Part shown: piece by piece, positions 53,143 through 62,275 of the stretch
How positions within the stretch are numbered: position 1 is the first letter of the stretch
How the letters are laid out: each line of letters starts with the position of its first letter
Assembly (NCBI GenBank): GCA_023565505.1
Contig: JAIMBI010000007.1
Location: 47,843-111,842 of the forward strand
Length of the DNA: 64,000 nt
Direction: 5' to 3'
Source of the DNA: Actinomycetes bacterium
Lineage (GTDB): Bacteria > Bacillota > Sulfobacillia > Sulfobacillales > JAIMBI01
Position numbers and translations under genes: made by a program
The notes under the pieces: generated by a model
Database searches by the model: none
Told to the model about the DNA's origin: nothing
Seen by the model: the letters and a program-made list of their open reading frames with translations, nothing else

Positions 53143-53631
53143 TTACTCGCCTCCTCCATTGGGTAGGACCAGGACTTGATACGGTTGGATCTGCAGTAAC
53201 GTCTCCACGGCCTGGGTGATCTCCTCGCGGACCTGGGGATCCCGGGCCCCTGTCGCCACGACCACCACCCCGGCTACCGCCGGGCCAACTTCGTCCAGGG
53301 GCGCGCTGCGCCCGTTCGCGTACTCCGTCACCGCACTCTTCGACAGCGTCACGGCCACGTGGACGGCGCCGGCACCCGGGATGGCCGCCACGATCCGCCC
53401 CAGTTCGCTGTCCAAGGCAGCCTCCTCGGCCCCCAGGGGCCCGGTGTCGGCCACCGCCGTCGCGGCGGGGGGCGTGGTGCCGGAGGCGGCCGTCGGGGTG
53501 CCGTGCCCGCCGCCCCAAGTCCCCCAGACGACCAGCCCGAGTCCCACGGTGCCCACCAGGAGGAGCCGCACGAAGGCCGGACGATCGTCCTCCCACAGTC
53601 GCGTCAACCACTGCCGCCACTCGGGACCCAC
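53143..53631 (-). CDS. spoIIIAG: SpoIIIAG
   Basis: 162 residues, one membrane segment (20-40) and a YscJ-like ring domain (VAVTLSKSAVTEYAN, GVVVVATGARDPQVREEIT). Forms the large ring of the SpoIIIA-SpoIIQ complex. GTG start at 53631, directly after the spoIIIAF stop. Confidence 0.9.
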   Translation of the reverse strand: MGPEWRQWLTRLWEDDRPAFVRLLLVGTVGLGLVVWGTWGGGHGTPTAASGTTPPAATAVADTGPLGAEEAALDSELGRIVAAIPGAGAVHVAVTLSKSAVTEYANGRSAPLDEVGPAVAGVVVVATGARDPQVREEITQAVETLLQIQPYQVLVLPNGGGE

Positions 53632-53633
53632 GG

Positions 53634-54098
53634 CTAAGGCCCTCCCTTCGCGTCCGCCACCGTCACCCCGACCTCGCGTCCGGGCACCGCCATCACCTCC
53701 TCCACCGCGGCCCGGGCCGCCTGGACCAGCGCCCCCCGGTCCGCCGTCCGGTCGACCTGAAGCCGCACCGCCACGGGCGGCCCGCGGTCCACCTCGACGG
53801 CCCGCACCCCGGGCAGTGCCTCGAGCATGGCGGCCACCTCGTCGCGCTGCTGGCGGGCGAGAGTCGCCGCGAACGCGGCGGGCGACCCCGGGGCGAACCA
53901 ACGGGCCACGTCGGGCGCCGTCAGGGCGGGGCGGAGCCAGCTCACCAGGGGGCTCAGGACCGCCAGGAGGATGACCAAGCCCATGGCGAGATCGGCATAG
54001 CGGCGGAGCGACCCGCTGGGCAGGAGCCACTCCAGCACGTTGCCGAGCGCCACGAGCCCGACCAGCGTCCGCACCCAGGCCAGCACGTGCGCCATCAT
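53634..54098 (-). CDS. spoIIIAF: SpoIIIAF
   Basis: 154 residues: two N-terminal membrane segments and a soluble domain with VRAVEVDRGPPVAVRLQVD. Ring-forming component of the engulfment channel. Overlaps spoIIIAE by ATGA. Confidence 0.9.
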   Translation of the reverse strand: MMAHVLAWVRTLVGLVALGNVLEWLLPSGSLRRYADLAMGLVILLAVLSPLVSWLRPALTAPDVARWFAPGSPAAFAATLARQQRDEVAAMLEALPGVRAVEVDRGPPVAVRLQVDRTADRGALVQAARAAVEEVMAVPGREVGVTVADAKGGP

Positions 54099-55264
54099 GG
54101 GGCCACCCCGCTCGCGGCGGAGACGACCACGGTGAGCGTGATGAAGAACATCAGCGCGACCGCCGCCCCCGTCGCCGCCAGGTAGCCGAGGCCGTTGGCC
54201 ATCACGGCCAGGGTGCGGCTGACTCCCACGGCGGCCAGGGGTTCCGCTCCCGCCGCACCGAGCCGGAAGAACAACATCATCACCAGCACCTTGACCAGAG
54301 GGAAGAGGACCGTCAGCATCACCGCGACGCCCGCCACCACGCCGAGCGCCGCCAGAATCAACCCCGACGAGCGCAGGACCACGTCCATGGCGTCGGAGAA
54401 CATCTTGCCGACCACCGGGATCATCGCGTTAGCCAGGAACTTCCCGGTCCGGAGGGCGAGGCCGTCGGCCATCTTCCCCGCCACGTTCTCGAGCGCTGCC
54501 ACCGCCAGGAAGAGCGTGAGCAGCCCGCCGAGGCTGAACAGCCCCGCCTGGCGCAAGACCCCCGCGAGCTGACTCAGCGGAAACCGCGGCATCCACGCGG
54601 AGAGCACCTCGACCGTCACCGCTCCCAGCAACAGCGGCAGCACCCACTGCTGCGCCACCACGGCGATCAGGTTGACGGCGGACAGCAGGAGCGGATGGAA
54701 CAAGCCCGCCGACCCGACCGCCCCGCTTGAGGCCATCAGGACTACCACGGCGGGGATCGACGCCTCCATCAGCGCCACCAACTGACCGATCATCCCCGTG
54801 ACCGCTCGCACGGCGATGGCGAACGACGCCGCCGCCACCCCCACCAGCGCGGCCGTGACCACCAACTGCGCCAGGTCCGCCACGGCCCGTTCCGCGAAGG
54901 CCTCGCCCAGCCGGCCGACGACCGCCGCCAGCACCGTGAGGAGCAGAAGGATGCCGAGGACCCGCCCTTCGGCCAGCACGTCGCCCAGCACCGCCTGCTC
55001 CGCCCCCGCCACCAAGCGCTCGAGGGCGATGGGATTCTTGTGATGCAGGAGGGCCTCGACCACGCCGCTCAAGGTCGGGGGCGGCACGGACGGGTGGGCC
55101 TGCCCGAGGCCGTTCAGATAACGGTCGAGGGCGCGGGCGTCGAGCGTGCGGATCTCCTGCTGGGTGATCCGGTCCACCGACACCGCCCGGACCGGGGTCG
55201 GCGACCCGATCCCGACCGCGACCAGCACGCCTGCCGCGAGCACCCCCGCCCAGGGCCCCCTCAT
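54095..55264 (-). CDS. spoIIIAE: SpoIIIAE
   Basis: 389 residues: signal-like N-terminus and at least six membrane segments, with MIPVVGKMFSDAMD and FPLVKVLVMMLFFRLG. Transporter-like channel subunit. Overlaps spoIIIAD by ATGA. Confidence 0.95.
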   Translation of the reverse strand: MRGPWAGVLAAGVLVAVGIGSPTPVRAVSVDRITQQEIRTLDARALDRYLNGLGQAHPSVPPPTLSGVVEALLHHKNPIALERLVAGAEQAVLGDVLAEGRVLGILLLLTVLAAVVGRLGEAFAERAVADLAQLVVTAALVGVAAASFAIAVRAVTGMIGQLVALMEASIPAVVVLMASSGAVGSAGLFHPLLLSAVNLIAVVAQQWVLPLLLGAVTVEVLSAWMPRFPLSQLAGVLRQAGLFSLGGLLTLFLAVAALENVAGKMADGLALRTGKFLANAMIPVVGKMFSDAMDVVLRSSGLILAALGVVAGVAVMLTVLFPLVKVLVMMLFFRLGAAGAEPLAAVGVSRTLAVMANGLGYLAATGAAVALMFFITLTVVVSAASGVAP

Positions 55265-55656
55265 GACGGCAGCAGCCGGAGCAGCAGGCGAACGATGGCG
55301 GTGACCACGGGAACCGCCAAGACCAGGATGAGCACCTTGCCCGCCAGCTCGATCTTCGTCGCCACCGCCTGCTCCCCCACATCCTGCGCCAACTGCGCGC
55401 CCAAGGTCGCCAGGTACGCGATACCCACCACCTTCAGCAGCACCGAGAGGTACAGTCCCCGCACGTGACTCAGGGCGACGAGGCGGTTGAGGGCCACCAG
55501 CACCTGGTCGAGGGGGCCCAGGACGGCCAGGAGCAGCACCGCCACCGCGCCGAGCCGGACCACCAGGGCCAGCGCGCGCTGCTGGAACTGGCCCAGCACG
55601 ACCAGCAGCACCACCACCACCAGCCCGAAGCCGACCAGCCGCATCGCCGTCAGCAT
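55261..55656 (-). CDS. spoIIIAD: SpoIIIAD
   Basis: 131 residues, four membrane segments; KVVGIAYLATLGAQLAQDVG and KIELAGKVLILVLAVPVV are typical. Resembles the small export-gate proteins of type III secretion. Confidence 0.93.
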   Translation of the reverse strand: MLTAMRLVGFGLVVVVLLVVLGQFQQRALALVVRLGAVAVLLLAVLGPLDQVLVALNRLVALSHVRGLYLSVLLKVVGIAYLATLGAQLAQDVGEQAVATKIELAGKVLILVLAVPVVTAIVRLLLRLLPS

Positions 55657-55699
55657 GGCCGCCGCCCCCGTCCGCCGTCCCGCCGCGCCGTGCCCTCCG

Positions 55700-55897
55700 C
55701 TACAGCCGGAACATAGTCAGCACGGTCTGGAACAGCTGGCTCAACACCTGCACCACCATCAGCAGCATCACCGCGACGCCGCCCAGGGCGACCAGGTTGG
55801 CGAGCTCCTTGCGGTTGACGCGTTCGAGGATCTCGTAGGCGATGGCCACGACGAAGCCGATGCCCGCCAGCCTGAGGATGAGATCGATGTTGACCAT
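55700..55897 (-). CDS. spoIIIAC: SpoIIIAC
   Basis: 65 residues, two membrane segments; begins NIDLILRLAGIGFVVAIAYE, contains LVALGGVAVMLLMVV. Channel subunit. Confidence 0.93.
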   Translation of the reverse strand: MVNIDLILRLAGIGFVVAIAYEILERVNRKELANLVALGGVAVMLLMVVQVLSQLFQTVLTMFRL

Positions 55898-55918
55898 CCA
55901 CCCCTCGCCTCCACCCCG

Positions 55919-56437
55919 TCACGCGGCCAGCACCGCGACGGCGGCGCCGCCCAGCGCCATCAGGGTGGCCAGCGCCCGGCCCTTCTCGGCCCGTTCCCGT
56001 TCCGCCTCCGCGACCAGCGCCCGGAGCCGCTCCCGCGCCGCGGCCAGGTGGGCGGCCTGCTCCGCGCGGGAGAAGCGCCCGAGCACCTCCCCCAGCGCCC
56101 CGAGCACCGCCCGGTCCTCCGCCCGGAGATAGCCCGCCTCCTCGAGCGCCCGCCGCCACAACTCCGCTGTCGGCCGCACCTCCCGCGCCCCCGCGGCCAG
56201 GAACGTCTGGACCGCCCGCCGCACCCCCGGAGCGGTGCCGGCGACCGCCTCGGCCAGGGCCCCGCCGATCTCCCGTCCCTCCCAGCGGACCGCCGACTCC
56301 AGTCGGGCCAGGACGAGCTCGAACCCGTGCAGCTCCTCCACCCGCCGGGCGAACGGCAGCGCGGCGGTCCGCCCCAAGAGCCATCCCGCCAGGGCGAGGA
56401 GCGTCGCCCCAGCGGCCCGCACCATCCCCGCGGTCAT
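55919..56437 (-). CDS. spoIIIAB: SpoIIIAB
   Basis: 172 residues with membrane segments at both ends. LHGFELVLARLESAVRWEG and ERAEKGRALATLMALGGA are typical, and the fold resembles GspF. Start overlaps the spoIIIAA stop (ATGA). Confidence 0.92.
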   Translation of the reverse strand: MTAGMVRAAGATLLALAGWLLGRTAALPFARRVEELHGFELVLARLESAVRWEGREIGGALAEAVAGTAPGVRRAVQTFLAAGAREVRPTAELWRRALEEAGYLRAEDRAVLGALGEVLGRFSRAEQAAHLAAARERLRALVAEAERERAEKGRALATLMALGGAAVAVLAA

Positions 56438-57342
56438 CCGTCGAGCCGCGTGAGCGACACGGCCAGTCCGCCGGCCGGCCGCGACAGCCGGACCAGCCAG
56501 TCGAACACGCCGTCCGGCCACTTCAGGCCGCCGGCGCGTCCCCGGCGCCCCACGCCGTCGTCCGCCGCGTGCACCGTCGCGAGCACGGCCACGCCCGACC
56601 GCCGGGCCCACGCGAGGGCCCGCCATTCGTCCGGCCGGGCCACCTCGTCCACGGCCACCACGTCGGGGGCCAGGACCCGCACCGCCACCTCGATGCCCCG
56701 AGCCTTGGGCCAACCGTCGAGCACGTCGGTGTGCGGACCCAGGTCGAAGCCCTCCGGTCCGCCGGCCAGTTCCCGCCGGCTGTCCACCACCACGACCTTC
56801 ACGCCGCGTTCCGAGAGTTGCCGGACGGCATCGCGCAGCACGGTCGTCTTGCCCCCGCGGGGCGGCGCCGCGAGAAGGGCCGACGGCGGCGGTCCCCCGT
56901 GCCAAATCGCCATGAGCGGGTCCGCGGCGCCCGGCACCGCCCGGCTGATCCGGAGATTCAGGCCGGTCCAGTCCCGCGTGGTCTGGACCCGACCGTCGCT
57001 CAGGACCGCGCGGCCCGCCAGCCCCACCCGGTGGCCCCCGGGCAGGGTCAGGAAACCCTCCGCCAACTCGGCCTCCCGCGCGTACAGCGATCGGTCGGCG
57101 AGCCGCTCCACCACCGCCTGCAACGCCGCTTGCGTCCAGACGGGCAGGCCGTCCGGGCGCCCCACGACGCCGGCCGGCCCGAGCCAGCCGGCCCAGTCGG
57201 CGCCGTAGAGCGCCAGAGGCCGGCCGAGCCGGACGCGCACCTCCTCCAGCGTCGCCGCGCGCAGGGGATCCAGCATCTCGAGCCAGCCGGACCAGGGCGG
57301 CCCGAACAGCCGTTCGAAGCCCACGGCTACGGCGGTCTGCAT
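56434..57342 (-). CDS. spoIIIAA: SpoIIIAA ATPase
   Basis: 302 residues, secretion-type ATPase. Walker A PPRGGKTTVLRD (160-171), VVVVDSRRELAG, Walker B-like DVVAVDEVARPDEW. Powers the SpoIIIA channel. First gene of the operon; the ATG at 57342 is preferred to a much longer frame. It should have a sigma-E promoter in the 160-bp gap; CATAGCAAT near 57380 is at best a weak match. Confidence 0.94.
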   Translation of the reverse strand: MQTAVAVGFERLFGPPWSGWLEMLDPLRAATLEEVRVRLGRPLALYGADWAGWLGPAGVVGRPDGLPVWTQAALQAVVERLADRSLYAREAELAEGFLTLPGGHRVGLAGRAVLSDGRVQTTRDWTGLNLRISRAVPGAADPLMAIWHGGPPPSALLAAPPRGGKTTVLRDAVRQLSERGVKVVVVDSRRELAGGPEGFDLGPHTDVLDGWPKARGIEVAVRVLAPDVVAVDEVARPDEWRALAWARRSGVAVLATVHAADDGVGRRGRAGGLKWPDGVFDWLVRLSRPAGGLAVSLTRLDG

Positions 57343-57505
57343 CCTTGAGCCCCTCCTTCTCTCCTCGCTGACCTGCCCTATTGCTATGGGACGGGCTTCC
57401 GGGTTAGACCAGGCCCCCGGGCAGGGACTCCGGCGGACGACGGCGAAACCGCCGTCCAGGCGGCAAGACGGCCAAAGACGACCGTGACGGAGGAGGCGGG
57501 GCGGC

Positions 57506-58324
57506 ATGACGCGGTGGGTGACGGGGCTCGACGGCGTGCGCCTGGCGGTCGAGGACGCGGGGCCGGCGGACGGGGTGCCCGTCGTGCTGGTGCACGGGTA
57601 TTCGCAGGCACGGTGGTGCTGGACGAAACAGTTCGCGTCGGCGCGGCTCGGGGAATTCCGTCTCGTGGCGCCGGACCTCCGCGGCCACGGGGAGTCGGAC
57701 AAGCCGCGGGGTCCCTACGGCGCCCGGGAGTGGGCGGGGGATCTGTCCGCCGTGATCACGGCCCTGGGGTTGGAGCGTCCGGTCCTGGTCGGCTGGTCCT
57801 ACGGGGGCATGGTGGTGGGCGACTTCCTCGCCGCCTACGGACCCGAGGCCGTCCGCGGCATCGTCCTCGTCGCGGCGACCGGAGAGCGGGGGACGGAGCG
57901 CGCCTGCTCGTGGCGGGGTCCCGAACGCCTGGCGCTCGGCGACGGTCTCGGCTCCGACGACGCGGAGGCCAGCGTCGCGGCTCTCCAGGCGTTCGTGGCC
58001 CTCCTCACGGCCCGTCCCCTCGACGCGGCCGCCGCGGCGACCCTGCTCGGCACGAACGTGATGGTCCCGCCATACGTACGACGGGCCCTCGACGCGCGCA
58101 CGGGCTCCCACGAGTCGACCTTCGCCGCCTACCGCGGCCCCGCGCTCGTGATCCACGGCGAAGCCGACCGCATCGTCCTGCCGGAGGCGGCCCGGACCCA
58201 GGCGGCCTGGATGCCCCAGGCCACCCTGCGGATCTACCCCGGTGTCGGCCACATGCCTTTCTGGGAGGCGCCGGAACAGTTCGACGCCGACCTGGCGGCG
58301 TTCCTAACCGCCGTTCGCGGCTAG
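57506..58324 (+). CDS. Alpha/beta hydrolase
   Basis: 272 residues. Oxyanion HGYSQARW, nucleophile elbow GWSYGG (Ser98), acid in HGEADRIV and His in GVGHMPFWE. RLVAPDLRGHGESDKP is typical of esterases and haloperoxidase-like hydrolases. Substrate unknown. ATG at 57506 after GGAGGCGGGG. It is transcribed away from spoIIIAA and is the first plus-strand gene after 37 kb of minus-strand genes. Confidence 0.88.
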   Translation: MTRWVTGLDGVRLAVEDAGPADGVPVVLVHGYSQARWCWTKQFASARLGEFRLVAPDLRGHGESDKPRGPYGAREWAGDLSAVITALGLERPVLVGWSYGGMVVGDFLAAYGPEAVRGIVLVAATGERGTERACSWRGPERLALGDGLGSDDAEASVAALQAFVALLTARPLDAAAAATLLGTNVMVPPYVRRALDARTGSHESTFAAYRGPALVIHGEADRIVLPEAARTQAAWMPQATLRIYPGVGHMPFWEAPEQFDADLAAFLTAVRG

Positions 58325-58411
58325 CGCGCCGCCGCGCGGCCTATGCCCCGCGCGAGAAGAAAGGGGGGCGCCGGTTCCCGGTCCGGCGCCCCCGTCCCCG
58401 CCGTGACCGGA

Positions 58412-59459
58412 TCAGAAGACGATGAGCGGCTTGATGACGCCGTCGAGCTTCTTGTCCATGATCTCGAAGGCGCGGTCGAGTTCGTCGAAACGGAAGGTGT
58501 ACGTGGTCATCGGGGTCGGGTCGAGCCGCCCCTGCGCCAGAAGCCGCAACAGGGTCGAGCCGGAGCCGCCCGCCGGGACACAGGCCCGTCTTGATGGTCT
58601 TCTCGGCCATCCCGACCCCCCAGTCGAGCCGCGGGATCTGGAGGTACTCGCCGTGCCCGTGGTAGCCGATGTTGGAGATGGTCCCGCCCGGCTTGGTCAC
58701 TTTGATGGCCTGCTGGAAGGTGAGCGGGGACCCGAGCGCCTCGATGGCGGTGTCGACCCCGACGCCGTCCGTCAGCTCCAGGATGCGGGCGACAACGTCC
58801 TCCCGCGTGTAGTCCACCACCACGTCGGCGCCGTAGAACCGCGCCAGCTCCTGGCGGCGCGGCACCGACTCCACGGCGATGACGAGCCCCGCCCCCCGGA
58901 GCCGCGCGCCTGCCGTGGCCATGAGGCCCACGGCGCCCTGGGCGAAGATCGCCACGGTTCCCCCGATGGGGATGTCGCCGTTCTCGGCGCCCATGAAACC
59001 GGTGGACATCATGTCGGCGCAGTAGACGGCCGCCTCGTCGGGCACGTTGTCCGGGATCTTCGCCATGTTGGCGTCGGCCTCGTTCACGTGGAAGTACTCG
59101 GCGAAGACGCCGTCCTTGGTGTTGGAGAACTTCCAGCCACCCAGCGGCGCCCCCGACTGGGACGGATGGCCGGCCTGGGACGCCGCGTCGCCCCAGTCGG
59201 GCGTGATGGCGCCGACCACCACCCGGTCACCGGGTTTGAACCGGCGCACCTGGTCGCCCACTTCGTGGACGACACCCACCGCCTCGTGTCCCAGCGTCAG
59301 GTTCTCCCGCGGTCCGATGGCCCCGTGCACCGTGTGCGAGTCCGAGGTACAGATGAGCGCCCGCGTGGTCTTGACCACCGCGTCCGTGGGACCCGGACGG
59401 GGCACAGGCTTGTCCATGAACCCCACCCGATCGAGCGCCTTCATCACGAAGCTCCGCAT
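58412..59459 (-). pseudogene. Zinc-dependent alcohol dehydrogenase with a frameshift
   Basis: Medium-chain dehydrogenase: zinc ligands and GHE motif in TLGHEAVGVVHEVG, Rossmann loop FAQGAVGLMA, IEALGSPLTFQQAI. The frame is correct from 59459 to about 58580. Then one extra base within a GC-rich run (58566-58578) shifts it, and the natural C-terminus (TTYTFRFDELDRAFEIMDKK to the stop at 58412) is in another frame. The gene is otherwise undamaged, so this could be a recent mutation or a sequencing error. Secondary alcohol dehydrogenases are closest. Confidence 0.85.
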
Positions 59460-59754
59460 CCTCGCGGCCCCCTTTCCCGGTCGGAACGGTTCGTCGTCAG
59501 GGTGCTCCAGGCCGTGCATCCTGCCCCGACCCTACCGCCGGCGCTCGGCCGGAAACAGGATCCATCGGGCCCCGCGGCCGGGCCCACCCGGGCGGCGGCC
59601 AAGCTTGCGGTAGGCCCACCCGTCCGGGCCCTGTCGTCCGGGCGGGCGCCCGCCGCGGTCGGGGCCCGGCCGGGGCCGGGGCGAGTGGAAGCGACCCGCC
59701 TCGCCATGGCCGCGCTCCAGGCGGGGCCCCCCGCGGGCCTCGCCCGACGGGCCG
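59460..59754. other. Gene-free gap
   Basis: 295 bp between the dehydrogenase start and the end of the enolase-superfamily gene. Only overlapping shadow frames are present; no promoter or terminator was recognised. Confidence 0.4.
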
Positions 59755-60912
59755 CTATCGGCCCGGGTCCTCGTCCGCGCCGGCCAACGGCGTGGGACCG
59801 TAGGACGGGCCAGGGGTGCCGGGATACCCCTCCAGGCCCGCGAGGCGGGGGCGCACCCCGAGGCCCGGCCGGTCAGGGATCTCCGCCCAGCCGTCCCGGA
59901 TCACCAGGCCGGGGCCCTCCGCCTGCCACAGGAGGGGGTCCACGCCCGGATCGTGCTCGAGCCAGGTGTCCGCCCCCAACCCGGCCAACGCGTGCAGCGT
60001 CGCCGCCTGGGCGATCACGCTGTGCATCGCATGCGGGACCACCCTCACGCCCCACAGCCGCGCGACCGCCACCACGTCCCGAAACGGGGTCAACCCGCCG
60101 ATTTTGGTCACGTCCGGCTGGATGATGTCGGCCCACGCCACGGTGTCCTCGAGCTCACGGAGGGAGTACGCGTTCTCGCCGCCGGCCAGCACCTGGGACG
60201 TGCGGCTCCTCAGGCGCCGGTACGCCGCCCGCTCCTCCACCGCCAACGGCTCCTCCAGCCATCCCAGGGTACCGCTCCCGATCCGCTCCAGCAGCGCCAG
60301 CGCGTCGGCCAAGCGGTAGCGCGCGTTGACGTCCGCGAACACCTCGACGTCCGGTCCCACGGCCTCCCGGACGGCCCGGACGGCCTCGGCGTCGACCGCC
60401 GGCCCCCGCCCGATCCGGATCTTCATCCCGCGAAACCCGGCCTCGCGCCATCGCCGCGCTTCGGCGACGAGGTCGTCCACGGGCTGGTAGGTGAGGTTGT
60501 GCCCGCCCACGTAGGCCCGCACGCGTTTGGGCGCGTAGCCGAACAGGACGCACACGGGCACGCCCGCCGCCTGCCCGGCGATGTCCCAGAGCGCGATGTC
60601 GATGCCGGAATACGCCATCACGGCCGCTGCGCCCGGACTGTGGGTGCGGAAGTACCGTTCCTGGATGCGGAGCCAGCACTCGGCCGGGTGCGGCGGAAGG
60701 CCGACCAGCTGCGGGCCGAGCACGTGGTCCACCAGGTTGGCGATGGCGGCCGGCGCCTGGCCGTGGTGCGACTCGCCCCAGCCCACGAGCCCCGCGTCCG
60801 TCGACACCTCCACCGCGATCCAGTCCCGTTTGAAGAGCCGTCCGACCCCGCCGACCCGCCCCGGCGGCATGGGCACGCTGAAGTGATGGGCCTTGATCCC
60901 CGTGATGCGCAT
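59755..60912 (-). CDS. Mandelate racemase/muconate lactonizing-type enzyme
   Basis: 385 residues of the enolase superfamily: KxR-like GFRGMKIRIG, metal ligands DVNARY, WLEEPLAVEE and AGGENAYS, then QPDVTKIGGL and the C-terminal VVPHAMHS. It abstracts a proton next to a carboxylate. The substrate (sugar acid or dipeptide-like) cannot be fixed. ATG at 60912; 219 bp separate it from citrate synthase. Confidence 0.9.
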   Translation of the reverse strand: MRITGIKAHHFSVPMPPGRVGGVGRLFKRDWIAVEVSTDAGLVGWGESHHGQAPAAIANLVDHVLGPQLVGLPPHPAECWLRIQERYFRTHSPGAAAVMAYSGIDIALWDIAGQAAGVPVCVLFGYAPKRVRAYVGGHNLTYQPVDDLVAEARRWREAGFRGMKIRIGRGPAVDAEAVRAVREAVGPDVEVFADVNARYRLADALALLERIGSGTLGWLEEPLAVEERAAYRRLRSRTSQVLAGGENAYSLRELEDTVAWADIIQPDVTKIGGLTPFRDVVAVARLWGVRVVPHAMHSVIAQAATLHALAGLGADTWLEHDPGVDPLLWQAEGPGLVIRDGWAEIPDRPGLGVRPRLAGLEGYPGTPGPSYGPTPLAGADEDPGR

Positions 60913-61131
60913 CGCGTTCGCTCCCCCCGTGTCGTGTGGCCGCGCGCTCGGGCGCCGGCCGCACTTCGAATGAAGGCGAACGCGCGCCCGGGCGCAAGTC
61001 CCCGGGGACCGCCGTACCGGGCGCCACGGGGCACCACCGCTAGGCTCCCTCCCACATGCCGGCAGGCCCTCGCGGGCATTCCGCGGGCGGCCCGATGCCC
61101 CGCGGCCCGCCCGCGCGTTGCGCTCCTACCG

Positions 61132-62169
61132 TCAGACCGGACGGTAGCGGGCCAGGGGCCGGATGAGGCGGCCGCGGCGTCGCTCCTCCCACCAGTGCGC
61201 CGTCCAACCCGCCATCCGCCCCAGGGCGAAGGTCGGCGGGCACAGCGCGCGCGGGATACCCAGGGCCTTGAGCACCGCTGCCGCGTAGAACTCGACGTTG
61301 GTTGCCAGGGGGCGTTCCGGATGCCGCTCGGCCAAGAGACGCAAGGCGGCCTCCTCCGTCCTCGCGGCCAGCCGGGCCCACGGGTCCTCGCCGGCGAGTT
61401 GCTCGAACACCGCCCGGAGTGCCCGCGCCCGGGGGTCCACAGCCCGATACACCCGGTGGCCGAATCCCATCAACCGCTCACCCGCGTCGAGCTTGGCCCG
61501 CAGCACCGCCTCGGGATCGTCCGGTTGCCGTCCGATCTCTTCCAGAAGGGTGAGGACGCCTTCGGGGGCTCCACCGTGGCGCGGACCGGACAGCACGCCC
61601 ACCCCGGCCGCCAGGGCGAGGGGCAGACGGGCCCCGGTGCTCGCCGCGACCCGCACCGCGAACGTGGACGCGTTGAGGCTGTGCTCCGCGGCCATCACCC
61701 AGTAGGCGTCGAGGGCCCGGACGTGGGTCGGCGTGGGCGTCCGCCCCGTGACCAAGGCCAGATAGCGCGCCGCCACCGGCGCATCCGGGTCGTCGCAGCG
61801 CCGCCCGCCGGACACCGCCCGTCCGAACATGACCGGAAGGCCCAGGACGAGGCGGCAGGCGGACTCCACGTCGTCGGGCCACGCGTCGTCGAGATGCAGC
61901 AACACGGCCGCCAAGGCCGCCATGGGACGGGCCGGCCAGGGTCGGTCCGGCAGCTCGCGCCAAGCCGGACCGCCGAGATCCCGCATTGTCCCGGTCACCA
62001 GCCACGGCACCAGGGTTTCGAAGCGGAAGGTCTGGACCACCTCTTCGATGGGTCGACCTCGATACGTCAGCCGCCCGGTCGCCCCATCCACGTCGGAGAG
62101 CGCCGTCTCGGTCACCACCACGCCCTCGAGACCCGGCGGCGCCGTCCATGTCTGCGTGGGCATCTGCAT
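61132..62169 (-). CDS. Citrate synthase family protein
   Basis: 345 residues. His residues in GPRHGGAPE and GFGHRVYRAVDP match the two catalytic His. The third catalytic residue, Asp in most citrate synthases (NVDFY), is Glu here (TNVEFYAAAVL), as I recall for some citrate synthase 2-type enzymes. 2-methylcitrate synthase activity is possible. Start at 62169 or 62163. Divergent from a LysR gene, like citA and its regulator in Bacillus. Confidence 0.87.
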   Translation of the reverse strand: MQMPTQTWTAPPGLEGVVVTETALSDVDGATGRLTYRGRPIEEVVQTFRFETLVPWLVTGTMRDLGGPAWRELPDRPWPARPMAALAAVLLHLDDAWPDDVESACRLVLGLPVMFGRAVSGGRRCDDPDAPVAARYLALVTGRTPTPTHVRALDAYWVMAAEHSLNASTFAVRVAASTGARLPLALAAGVGVLSGPRHGGAPEGVLTLLEEIGRQPDDPEAVLRAKLDAGERLMGFGHRVYRAVDPRARALRAVFEQLAGEDPWARLAARTEEAALRLLAERHPERPLATNVEFYAAAVLKALGIPRALCPPTFALGRMAGWTAHWWEERRRGRLIRPLARYRPV

Positions 62170-62220
62170 CACCTCAACCCCAAGGTAATGCGGACCGCCC
62201 ACGTGATCCCGCATAATTAA

Positions 62221-62235
62221 CGCATCTCTGATACG
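62221..62235. promoter_or_regulatory. Possible LysR-type operator
   Basis: CGCATCTCTGATACG is an imperfect dyad (5 of 6 pairs) in the 106-bp divergent gap between the citrate synthase and LysR genes, inside its AT-richer part. LysR proteins usually bind such dyads in the shared promoter. Confidence 0.4.
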
Positions 62236-62275
62236 ACTTCCGAATCAATGACCGGTTCACCGGGGAGGAGCGCGG

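Noticed and set aside
57343..57505. Sigma-E promoter for spoIIIAA (CATAGCAAT near 57380)
   Set aside because: The -10 match is partial and no convincing -35 is found at the right distance, so it was not listed as a feature.
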